Shown here: positions 8,351 through 13,864 of the stretch, one piece after another
Layout: each line of letters begins with the position of its first letter
Numbering within the stretch: position 1 is the stretch's first letter
DNA from: Candidatus Aminicenantota bacterium
Lineage (GTDB): Bacteria > Acidobacteriota > Aminicenantia > S016-38
DNA length: 17,293 nt
Direction of reading: 5' to 3'
NCBI GenBank assembly: GCA_021161165.1
Contig: JAGHBF010000018.1
Coordinates: forward strand, 1 to 17,293
The notes under the pieces: generated by a model
The model's database searches: none
What the model was told of the DNA's origin: nothing
The model's input: the letters and a program-made list of their open reading frames with translations, nothing else
Program-made: the position numbers and the translations under genes

Positions 8351-8384
8351 ATTATACAAAAAATATTATACACAAAACATTATA
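8351..8384 (-). promoter_or_regulatory. Three evenly spaced TATAAT hexamers ahead of the TonB receptor gene
   Basis: Read on the minus strand, perfect TATAAT occurs at 8384-8379, 8370-8365 and 8356-8351, each exactly 14 bases from the next. The nearest lies 6 bases before AAGGAGGT, so starting from it would give a leader of about 12 bases. No good -35 is seen 16-18 bases upstream of any copy. They may be overlapping -10 elements or part of a binding site for a regulator. Confidence 0.5.
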
Positions 8385-8397
8385 TTTTATGGGCAGG

Positions 8398-8426
8398 TTG
8401 ACCTTTAAAAACACTGGTGGTAAATT
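8398..8426 (+). promoter_or_regulatory. Possible promoter of the trmJ-like gene giving a leaderless mRNA
   Basis: TTGACC (8398-8403, five of six consensus bases) is followed after 17 bases by TAAATT (8421-8426, four of six). A start 7 bases past the -10 would fall on 8433, the first base of the GTG initiation codon. There is no Shine-Dalgarno at normal spacing before that GTG, which fits. Confidence 0.4.
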
Positions 8427-8432
8427 AACTCT

Positions 8433-9170
8433 GTGGAAAGGGATAAAATACTTAATAACATCCATTTCATACTTGTAGAGCCACAGTATCCAGGAAATAT
8501 AGGCTCTATTGCGAGAGCTATGAATACAATGGGGCTTTCCCACCTGAGAATTGTCAATCCACCTGACCTTAAAGCAGACGAAGCCAAAATGATGGCTTAC
8601 CAATCGTACCATATAATTGAAAACGCAGAAATCTTTTCCTCTGTGGATGAGGCGATAGAAGATCTGGCTGTGGTCGTCGCTACAACAGCAAGACTTGGAC
8701 ACGAAAGAGGGCCTTCCTGGGAACCCAGAGAAGTAGTAAAAGAAGTTCTAAAATTCGCTGGAGAAAATAAAATAGGCTTTATGTTCGGAAGAGAAGAAAG
8801 AGGGCTCTCAAATGAGGAACTTAGAAGAGCCCATTTTCTTACTACTATTCCCGCATATAGAAGTTACCCTTCCCTCAACCTTTCCCAGGCGGCAATGCTT
8901 TATGCCTATACCATCTACGACACCATAAGAGAACCTATTTCTTCACCAAAAGAAAAACTCGCACAAGAAAATGACCTTCAACTTCTTCACCGCAGAATAA
9001 TGGAAACAATGGCAAAACTTGAGTTTAGAGAAGCCAATGAGTCAGACCATTTCTCAAGAATCCTTAGAAGAGCTATCGGCAGAACATACTGGGAAAAAAG
9101 GGATGTTGCAGTATTTCTTAAAATAGTGAAGCAAATAGAGTGGTATCTGGACAATAGATGCAAGGAATAA
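8433..9170 (+). CDS. trmJ: TrmJ-like SPOUT tRNA 2'-O-methyltransferase
   Basis: A 245-residue SPOUT-superfamily RNA methyltransferase of the TrmH/SpoU class that uses S-adenosylmethionine through a knotted fold. Motif 1 is EPQYPGNIGSIARAMNTMG (about 16-34) with Asn22 and Arg27; motif 2 is FGREERGLSNEEL (about 108-120); motif 3 is the SLNLSQAAMLYAYTIYD segment (about 137-153). A helical C-terminal extension (about 165-245), with RAIGRTYWEKRDV, matches the TrmJ subfamily, which methylates nucleotide 32 of tRNA anticodon loops. The start is GTG: an in-frame TAA lies four codons upstream and no earlier start exists. HU and tRNA-Leu follow on the same strand. The assignment to TrmJ rather than another TrmH-family member rests on length, the N-terminus and the C-terminal extension. 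Confidence 0.85.
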   Translation: MERDKILNNIHFILVEPQYPGNIGSIARAMNTMGLSHLRIVNPPDLKADEAKMMAYQSYHIIENAEIFSSVDEAIEDLAVVVATTARLGHERGPSWEPREVVKEVLKFAGENKIGFMFGREERGLSNEELRRAHFLTTIPAYRSYPSLNLSQAAMLYAYTIYDTIREPISSPKEKLAQENDLQLLHRRIMETMAKLEFREANESDHFSRILRRAIGRTYWEKRDVAVFLKIVKQIEWYLDNRCKE

Positions 9171-9176
9171 TATAAT
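9148..9176 (+). promoter_or_regulatory. Promoter of the HU/tRNA-Leu transcript
   Basis: TGGACA (9148-9153, five of six consensus bases) and a perfect TATAAT (9171-9176) are 17 bases apart. The -35 lies inside the trmJ-like gene and the -10 starts on the base after its stop codon. Transcription would begin near 9183, at the first base of AGGAGG, giving a leader of about 11 bases. Confidence 0.65.
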
Positions 9177-9193
9177 ATTTTTAGGAGGTGGTT

Positions 9194-9469
9194 ATGAAAA
9201 AAGAACAACTTGTAAACATTGTGAGCAAGGCAACAGGGCTTTCCAAAGCGAAGGCTCTGGAAGCCATTAATGCTACACTGGAAGGGATGAAAGAGGGGAT
9301 TTCCAAGGATGGAAAACTTGTGCTGGTGGGATTCGGGACCTTTGAAGTTAAGAAGAGAAAATCAAGAAAAGGCAGAAATCCAAGAACAGGAAAACCGATT
9401 AATATTCCAGCTAAGAAATATGTGAGGTTCAAACCCGGAAAGGCACTGAAAACATTAATTGAAAAGTAA
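9194..9469 (+). CDS. HU-family DNA-binding protein
   Basis: A 91-residue HU/IHF-family histone-like protein that binds and bends DNA as a dimer and compacts the nucleoid. The N-terminal helices with KATGLSKAKALEAINA (about 13-28) and the conserved GFGTFEVKKR before the arm, then KGRNPRTGKPINIPAKK and FKPGKALK, are the family signature with the Arg-Asn-Pro arm tip intact. The ATG at 9194 is chosen because AGGAGG (9183-9188) lies 5 bases before it; a GTG six bases upstream is part of the ribosome-binding site itself. It has its own promoter, and tRNA-Leu starts 8 bases after its stop, so both are likely on one transcript. HU versus IHF cannot be settled, though a single plain HU is most likely. 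Confidence 0.95.
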   Translation: MKKEQLVNIVSKATGLSKAKALEAINATLEGMKEGISKDGKLVLVGFGTFEVKKRKSRKGRNPRTGKPINIPAKKYVRFKPGKALKTLIEK

Positions 9470-9477
9470 CAAAAACA

Positions 9478-9560
9478 GCCGGGGTGGCGGAACAGGAAGA
9501 CGCAGAGGACTTAAAATCCTCAGGACTTTGTCCGTGCGGGTTCGAGTCCCGCCCCCGGCA
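9478..9560 (+). tRNA. tRNA-Leu(UAA)
   Basis: A type II (class with long variable arm) tRNA of 83 bases. Acceptor GCCGGGG (9478-9484) pairs fully with CCCCGGC (9553-9559), with discriminator A at 9560. The anticodon stem GAGGA/TCCTC encloses loop CTTAAAA, anticodon TAA, reading UUA leucine. The variable arm has a GGAC/GTCC stem, and the T stem GCGGG/CCCGC encloses TTCGAGT. CCA is not encoded. It lies 8 bases after HU with no promoter between them, so it is probably released from the HU transcript. Confidence 0.97.
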
Positions 9561-10418
9561 TTCTTTCTTGTCTTTCTTTTCGCACATTTATATGCAGGTG
9601 AAGTTTATACTTTTAAACTCAAGGGCAGAGTAGTAAAGGCTCAGACAAGAGATTCTACTCTTTATGTCCTAGAAAAAAGCGGGAAAGATTCTCTTTTAAA
9701 AATCTATTCTCTTGAGGGAAAAGGTTCAAAAATTCTGGCAAAGGGAAAAATAGATGATTTTGAGTTAACCACTGATTCTGTTCTTGTCTTTTCCGAGGGG
9801 CAGATAAAGGAACTAAAAAGCGGCAGAGTATTATCAGATGTTGGAATGAAATTTAATGGCTTTCTTTTCCGAAACGGGAAAATTTTTCTTAAAACTCAAA
9901 CACCCGGGAGCGGAAAGTTCTTTCTTTTGAAAGGAAATGAAATTAACGAAATCTTTTCATATAGACCACAGATTCTGTCCTTAAAGAAAGGAAAATTTAC
10001 CTATTATATTGTTGTTTCGATCCCTGCCTTTGATTCAGATGGCAGAAATTATTATGTCTGTGACACTACAACTTACGAAATTAAAAAGCTGGATAAGGGA
10101 GGAAAGGTAATATTAAAAATTAAAATTGGTGGAACCGGCACCAGTTCTCCTTTACTCTACAAGTTGTACAAAATTCATGGATTAAAAACATATGCAGTGG
10201 AGAAATTGATATATTCTGAGAAACACCTATTTTCGTTTACAAACATATGGAAAGGTAAAAGGAGAAGAATAGATATCCTGAGGGCTTCGGATTTAAAGAT
10301 TCTCAAAACAGCATGGAAGGATTTTCAGACATCTTATTTTTTCGCCTCCGGAAAATACATCATTTATTTTGACCCTTTTAAGAAAAACATTTATATCTAT
10401 AAGTGGACAAATCTTTAA
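9534..10418 (+). CDS. Secreted beta-propeller-like protein whose start overlaps tRNA-Leu
   Basis: An unrecognised exported protein of about 294 residues with repeated short beta-strand units (for example LYVLEKSGKDSLLKIYSL and KNIYIYKW) like 6-bladed propeller or NHL-type proteins; no catalytic motif is seen. The coding frame clearly covers the signal-peptide-like FFLVFLFAHLYA encoded from 9561, the first base after the tRNA. No ATG, GTG or TTG occurs in frame between 9561 and 9846, and starting at 9846 would remove the signal peptide and about 95 residues. The nearest upstream starts are GTG at 9534 (used here) and TTG at 9528, both inside tRNA-Leu. The peptide encoded by tRNA sequence (RVRVPPPA) is unlikely to be selected protein. 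The true start is therefore uncertain; the body of the gene is secure. Confidence 0.6.
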   Translation: MRVRVPPPAFFLVFLFAHLYAGEVYTFKLKGRVVKAQTRDSTLYVLEKSGKDSLLKIYSLEGKGSKILAKGKIDDFELTTDSVLVFSEGQIKELKSGRVLSDVGMKFNGFLFRNGKIFLKTQTPGSGKFFLLKGNEINEIFSYRPQILSLKKGKFTYYIVVSIPAFDSDGRNYYVCDTTTYEIKKLDKGGKVILKIKIGGTGTSSPLLYKLYKIHGLKTYAVEKLIYSEKHLFSFTNIWKGKRRRIDILRASDLKILKTAWKDFQTSYFFASGKYIIYFDPFKKNIYIYKWTNL

Positions 10419-10508
10419 ATGAAGAGTGACCTAATTTGTGGACAGTAAAAATTTTTATCCTCTGTTCTCATAGAGAAAAAATGGCATGGTTTTTGCAGAA
10501 TAAAAGTG

Positions 10509-10514
10509 TAAAAT
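10509..10514 (+). promoter_or_regulatory. Possible -10 element of the small barrel gene
   Basis: TAAAAT (five of six consensus bases) lies 6 bases ahead of AAGGAGGT (10521-10528), the same spacing seen at the HU and receptor genes. The matching -35 is poor (ATGGTT at 10486-10491). The rest of the 10419-10533 gap shows a TAAAAATTTTTA palindrome at 10446-10457 but no convincing terminator. Confidence 0.3.
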
Positions 10515-10533
10515 TTTTAAAAGGAGGTAAAAA

Positions 10534-11202
10534 ATGAAAAGATTTGCGATAGCGATTCTAATTTTAATCTTCCCGGCCATTTTGCTTTCCACTTCCATCA
10601 GCTTTATGGTAGGGCAGTTCAGGCCCAATGCAAACAGCGATATCTGGGACGTTAATTTTGAAAACCTCATACTTTCCAAAAAGAATTTCAATAACACCAT
10701 TTATTATTTCGAATGGGAAAATGTTCGCTGGAAGAGCGGTCTCTTTTTTGGTTTTGGAAGCTACCTTACCAGAGTAAATACAGAATACAGAGATTTCGTA
10801 TACTGGGATGGAAGCCCAATTGAACAGCGGGTCACCTTCAAGGAGATTCCTTTCCAACTTGGCTGGAGATTTTATCCAATTCCAGTAAGGAGAAAGGGAC
10901 TTCTTCCCTTTATAGGTGCGGGAGTAGAATATGTAAGCTGGGAATGGCGTCAGGATGGAGACTTTATAGACTTTTCAGATCCTGATCTACCAATTTATCC
11001 GGGGGACTACAAAAGAACTTCTGGAAATTTCGGAGTTTTCTTGAACGGAGGCCTGCTTTTGAAATTCGATAGAAAATACGCTGTCAGGCTTTCGGTAATT
11101 TACCATGTGGCAAAGGGAAGTTTGGAACCAATCTTCCTCGATTTTGAACCAATAGATCTCTCTGGACTTATGCTGATGGGAGGAATTTCCATTTACTACT
11201 GA
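10534..11202 (+). CDS. Small outer-membrane beta-barrel protein
   Basis: A 222-residue predicted outer-membrane protein. A signal peptide covers about residues 1-20, and the mature part alternates aromatic and polar residues in strand-length units separated by turns, such as FGFGSYLTRV, PFQLGWRFYPI and LLPFIGAGVEYVSW. The glycine-rich FIGAGVEY unit is common in OmpW/OmpA-like 8-stranded barrels. It ends with GGISIYY, an aromatic C-terminus as barrel-insertion signals have. The length suits an 8-stranded barrel of unknown role; no peptidoglycan-binding domain is present. AAGGAGGT 5 bases before the ATG sets the start. Its stop overlaps the convergent ktrA-like stop by 7 bases. Confidence 0.75.
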   Translation: MKRFAIAILILIFPAILLSTSISFMVGQFRPNANSDIWDVNFENLILSKKNFNNTIYYFEWENVRWKSGLFFGFGSYLTRVNTEYRDFVYWDGSPIEQRVTFKEIPFQLGWRFYPIPVRRKGLLPFIGAGVEYVSWEWRQDGDFIDFSDPDLPIYPGDYKRTSGNFGVFLNGGLLLKFDRKYAVRLSVIYHVAKGSLEPIFLDFEPIDLSGLMLMGGISIYY

Positions 11203-11849
11203 ACTGAGAGTTTTCTTATATCCTCATCCCTGCCCACGACCATTAAAAGGTCAGATTCCTTAATCACAAAATCTCCGGCGGGGATGAGGTGTAATTTTTC
11301 AGGGATAATTTCTTTTACCGCTATAACTTGAATCTTATATTTGTTTCTTAAATCAAGCTCTCTCAGGCTTTTCCCAACAAACTCAGGGGGAGGAGCAATC
11401 TGCTGTATAGAGTAACCAGGAGCCAGTGGCAGAAAATCTATAACATTTCCACTCATTATCTTATGGGCAGTTCTTACGGCAATATCCTTTTCTGGATAAA
11501 TAACATCCGTTGCACCCAGCACTTCTAAAATTTTCTTGTGATCTTCATTTAGGGCTTTGACTATTATCTCCTTCACTCCCAGTTCTCGCAGGTAAAGAAC
11601 AGATAGAATACTGGGCTCCATTCTTGGCCCCAGGCTAACAACCACAACATCTGCATCTGTAACTCCTATTGCCGAAAGAGTTTCCTTATCCGTTGCATCC
11701 GCCACAAAGGATTGTGTTACATAATCCTTTATCTTTTCAATGATATTCTCATCCGAATCCACAGCAATCACTTCCTGGCCATTTTCATAAAGGGTTTTGG
11801 CCAGATAAAAGCCAAAGCTACCCAGCCCGAGAACCACATATCTTCCCAT
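11196..11849 (-). CDS. ktrA: KtrA/TrkA-type K+ transport regulatory subunit
   Basis: A 217-residue cytoplasmic gating subunit of a Trk/Ktr potassium channel-like transporter. The N-terminal RCK domain (about 1-125) has the Rossmann motif GLGSFG (8-13) and an acidic Asp31 at the end of the second strand, which favours NAD(H) or adenine nucleotide binding. The C-terminal RCK_C domain (about 133-217) has the FVGKSLRELDLRNKYKIQVIAV stretch and a final VVGRDEDIRKL. A single RCK unit is the KtrA/KtrC plan; E. coli TrkA has two. AGGAGGG (11860-11854) overlaps the ktrB-like stop and lies 4 bases before the ATG, so the pair is co-expressed. Confidence 0.92.
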   Translation of the reverse strand: MGRYVVLGLGSFGFYLAKTLYENGQEVIAVDSDENIIEKIKDYVTQSFVADATDKETLSAIGVTDADVVVVSLGPRMEPSILSVLYLRELGVKEIIVKALNEDHKKILEVLGATDVIYPEKDIAVRTAHKIMSGNVIDFLPLAPGYSIQQIAPPPEFVGKSLRELDLRNKYKIQVIAVKEIIPEKLHLIPAGDFVIKESDLLMVVGRDEDIRKLSVQ

Positions 11850-11859
11850 TTTTCCCTCC

Positions 11860-13173
11860 TTACCCTATCATAACATTTTCATAGGGCAGAGAAAATCTTC
11901 CTCTGCTCCTTCTAATCATTGCTGTAAGAACTGTGAGGGGCCCTACCCTTCCAAGATACATAGAGATAATAATTATTATTTTCCCCAGAGGAGAAAGCCC
12001 TGAGGTTATTCCCATGGAGAGACCAACCGTTCCCATCGCGGACATTTCTTCAAAGGCAAGCTGGATATATGAAAACCTCTCAGTTATTGCCAGAAGAAAT
12101 GTAGCAGAAAAATGAAAGGTCAGAAAGAAAAGGAGTAGAACGAGAGCCCGTTCCATAACTTCATCCCTTATCCCCCTGGAAAACACCTGCACCTGTTTTC
12201 TTCTTGTGATAATTCTTCTTAGAGAAAGATATCCGAGAAATGCCGTGGTTGTTTTGACTCCTCCTCCGGTAGAACCAGGAGAAGCACCTATAAACATAAG
12301 CCCTATAATTAGAAGAAGCGTGGGCAGAGAAAGGGCAGATATGTCAACCGTATTGAACCCTGCTGTCCTTGGGGTAATGGCCTGAAAAAGAGAGGCAAGA
12401 AATTTTTCCTTCAGGGTAAAAGAGGAAAAACTTTTTTTATTCTCCAGCAAAAAGATCAATGTAGCCCCCAAAGTAATAAGGAAAGTCGTTGTTAATACTA
12501 CAATTTTTGAATGGAGGGAAAATCTTTTTCTCTTTCCTCTAACCCTCTCCTTAATGTCCCAAAACACAAAAAAGCCTGCCCCTCCCATTACAATGAGAAA
12601 CATCATGGTAAGATTCACTACAATATCTCCCCTCCAGCCCATCAGACTGTCGGAAAAAACCGAAAACCCGGCATTACAGAATGCAGAGACAGCATGAAAA
12701 ATTGAAGCAAAAGCCGCAAAAAAGGGATCAAGCCGCGAGGCAAATCGGGTAAAAAGTAAAAGAGCCCCAAATAATTCAAAGGAAAAAGTATAAATAAGTA
12801 TATCCTTTAAAAAAGTCTTGAAATCTTTTATTCCTACTGGAGAAAAGCTCTGCTGGAGTGTGGTTCTGCTTAAAACGCTTACACCTCTTCCGGTAAGCAG
12901 AAGAATAACAGAAGAAAAGGTCATTATACCAAGTCCGCCGAGCTGAAAAAGAAAAAGAATTATGCTCTGGCCGAAAAGGGTAAAATCCTTAGCAGTGTCT
13001 TTTACAATCAATCCTGTCACGCAAACAGCAGAGGTGGAAGTAAAAAGAGCATCAATGTATGAAAGCTTCCCATGCTTTGTAGCTGCTGGCAGAGAAAGCA
13101 AAATTGAGCCAATCAGAATCGCTGCTGCAAAACTCCCCATAAGAAGCCGTTCCGGGGTAAGTACCTTTTTCAT
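11860..13173 (-). CDS. ktrB: KtrB/TrkH-family K+ translocating subunit
   Basis: A 437-residue inner-membrane K+ transporter with four membrane-pore-membrane repeats. All four pore-loop filter segments are visible: TSAVCVTG (47-54), FCNAGFS (165-171), TPRTAGFNT (267-275) and GTVGLS (381-386), each with the key glycine. The gating loop in the third repeat is the glycine-rich GASPGSTGGGVKTTT (296-310). The length matches KtrB rather than the longer TrkH. Together with the adjacent regulatory subunit it forms a complete K+ (possibly Na+-coupled) uptake system. Its ATG overlaps the stop of the signal peptidase gene as ATGA (13173-13170), so translation is probably coupled; only a weak GAGG is seen as ribosome-binding site. 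Confidence 0.93.
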   Translation of the reverse strand: MKKVLTPERLLMGSFAAAILIGSILLSLPAATKHGKLSYIDALFTSTSAVCVTGLIVKDTAKDFTLFGQSIILFLFQLGGLGIMTFSSVILLLTGRGVSVLSRTTLQQSFSPVGIKDFKTFLKDILIYTFSFELFGALLLFTRFASRLDPFFAAFASIFHAVSAFCNAGFSVFSDSLMGWRGDIVVNLTMMFLIVMGGAGFFVFWDIKERVRGKRKRFSLHSKIVVLTTTFLITLGATLIFLLENKKSFSSFTLKEKFLASLFQAITPRTAGFNTVDISALSLPTLLLIIGLMFIGASPGSTGGGVKTTTAFLGYLSLRRIITRRKQVQVFSRGIRDEVMERALVLLLFFLTFHFSATFLLAITERFSYIQLAFEEMSAMGTVGLSMGITSGLSPLGKIIIIISMYLGRVGPLTVLTAMIRRSRGRFSLPYENVMIG

Positions 13174-13664
13174 TTTATAAACCTCATATCAACAAGAGGC
13201 CAGTAAACCGCAATAGCTTTACCTCGAAGAAATTCTCTTGGCACAAGCCATCCATATCTGCTATCGTTACTCACCTCCTTATTATCTCCCAGTACAAAAT
13301 AAAAACCCACAGGTATTCTCATTTTAATATTAGCATCTTCTGGCACTTTAATACACCGGTGGCTATCTTTCCTTCCGTTTATAAAAAGCGTCCCCTTTTT
13401 TATTTCCACATTTTCTCCCGGGAGTCCAGCAATTCTTTTAATAAAAGTTTTAGAAGGGTCATTGGGATACCAGAACACAACTACATCGCATCTTTTAATC
13501 CTACCGATGGGAAATTTCAACACAAGGATTCTTTCTCCGGGGAATATAGAAGGAGCCATACTATTTCCTTTTACAACAAATTCTTCTATAAAAAAGAGGT
13601 TTAGAAAAAGTAAGATGGTAAGGGCTATCGCAACATCAAATAAAATAGATTTAAGTATTTTCAA
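13170..13664 (-). CDS. lepB: Signal peptidase I
   Basis: A 164-residue type I signal peptidase that removes signal peptides from exported proteins at the outer face of the inner membrane. One N-terminal membrane segment (about 8-26) precedes box B GNSMAPSIFPGE with nucleophile Ser35, box D KRIAGLPGE with general base Lys76, and box E GDNKEVSNDSRYGW (126-139). It is short, as in the minimal Gram-positive or thermophile type, without the large insertion of E. coli LepB. The start must be TTG at 13664: no other ATG, GTG or TTG exists before the catalytic region, and the upstream frame runs into tRNA-Asp. That TTG is 7 bases past the tRNA's encoded CCA, and no Shine-Dalgarno is present. The gene is overlapped by ktrB at its end. 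Confidence 0.93.
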   Translation of the reverse strand: MKILKSILFDVAIALTILLFLNLFFIEEFVVKGNSMAPSIFPGERILVLKFPIGRIKRCDVVVFWYPNDPSKTFIKRIAGLPGENVEIKKGTLFINGRKDSHRCIKVPEDANIKMRIPVGFYFVLGDNKEVSNDSRYGWLVPREFLRGKAIAVYWPLVDMRFIK

Positions 13665-13671
13665 ATGAAAA

Positions 13672-13749
13672 TGGCGGGGCCGACGGGATTTGAACCCGCG
13701 ACCTCTGGCGTGACAGGCCAGCGCTCTAACCGGGTTGAGCTACGACCCC
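13672..13749 (-). tRNA. tRNA-Asp(GUC)
   Basis: Minus strand. Acceptor GGGGTCG pairs with CGGCCCC, with discriminator G and an encoded CCA (13674-13672). The D arm is GCTC/GAGC; anticodon stem CTGGC/GCCAG encloses CTGTCAC, anticodon GTC for aspartate; T stem GCGGG/CCCGT encloses TTCAAAT. G at the discriminator position fits bacterial tRNA-Asp. Only 5 bases separate it from tRNA-Val. Confidence 0.97.
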
Positions 13750-13754
13750 GCAAA

Positions 13755-13826
13755 TGGGCGGTAGAGGATTTGAACCTCTGGCCCCCGGCTTGTAAGGCCA
13801 GTGCTCTACCGCTGAGCTAACCGCCC
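13755..13826 (-). tRNA. tRNA-Val(UAC)
   Basis: Minus strand. Acceptor GGGCGGT pairs fully with ACCGCCC, discriminator A at 13755. The D arm is GCTC/GAGC; anticodon stem CTGGC/GCCGG encloses CTTACAA, anticodon TAC for valine; T stem AGAGG/CCTCT encloses TTCAAAT. CCA is not encoded, unlike the neighbouring tRNA-Asp. It is the first gene behind the promoter at 13864-13836. Confidence 0.97.
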
Positions 13827-13835
13827 CGATTTCCT

Positions 13836-13864
13836 ATTCTATTAAAGAACGGGGCTTTTGTCAA
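13836..13864 (-). promoter_or_regulatory. Near-perfect promoter of the tRNA-Val/tRNA-Asp/lepB/ktrBA unit
   Basis: Minus strand: a perfect TTGACA (13864-13859) is followed after 17 bases by TAGAAT (13841-13836, five of six consensus bases). The start would fall near 13829, about 3 bases before tRNA-Val. The -35 overlaps the stop codon of the M24 peptidase gene. This is the strongest promoter match in the window, as expected for tRNA genes. Confidence 0.8.

Noticed and set aside
8333..8359. An earlier ATG nine codons upstream of the second TonB receptor start.
   Set aside because: The downstream ATG has a strong Shine-Dalgarno and begins a clean signal peptide; the upstream ATG lies within the TATAAT array and has neither.
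9459..9533. N-terminal extension of the propeller protein from an ATG at 9459 through HU's end and the whole tRNA-Leu.
   Set aside because: It would translate the tRNA and the last codons of HU out of frame; the Arg/Gly-rich peptide is the usual artefact of reading through a tRNA gene.
9536..9560. tRNA-Leu 3' end as an attachment site for an integrated element.
   Set aside because: No integrase gene and no second copy of the tRNA 3' end were seen within the window.
10446..10457. TAAAAATTTTTA palindrome as a terminator or operator.
   Set aside because: It is a pure A/T palindrome with no loop or GC stem, expected by chance in AT-rich DNA, and no second copy was noticed nearby.
13827..13858. 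AAAG/CTTT inverted repeat after the M24 peptidase as a terminator.
   Set aside because: The stem is only four A/T-rich pairs and lies within the spacer of the tRNA promoter; there is no T-run in the right place.
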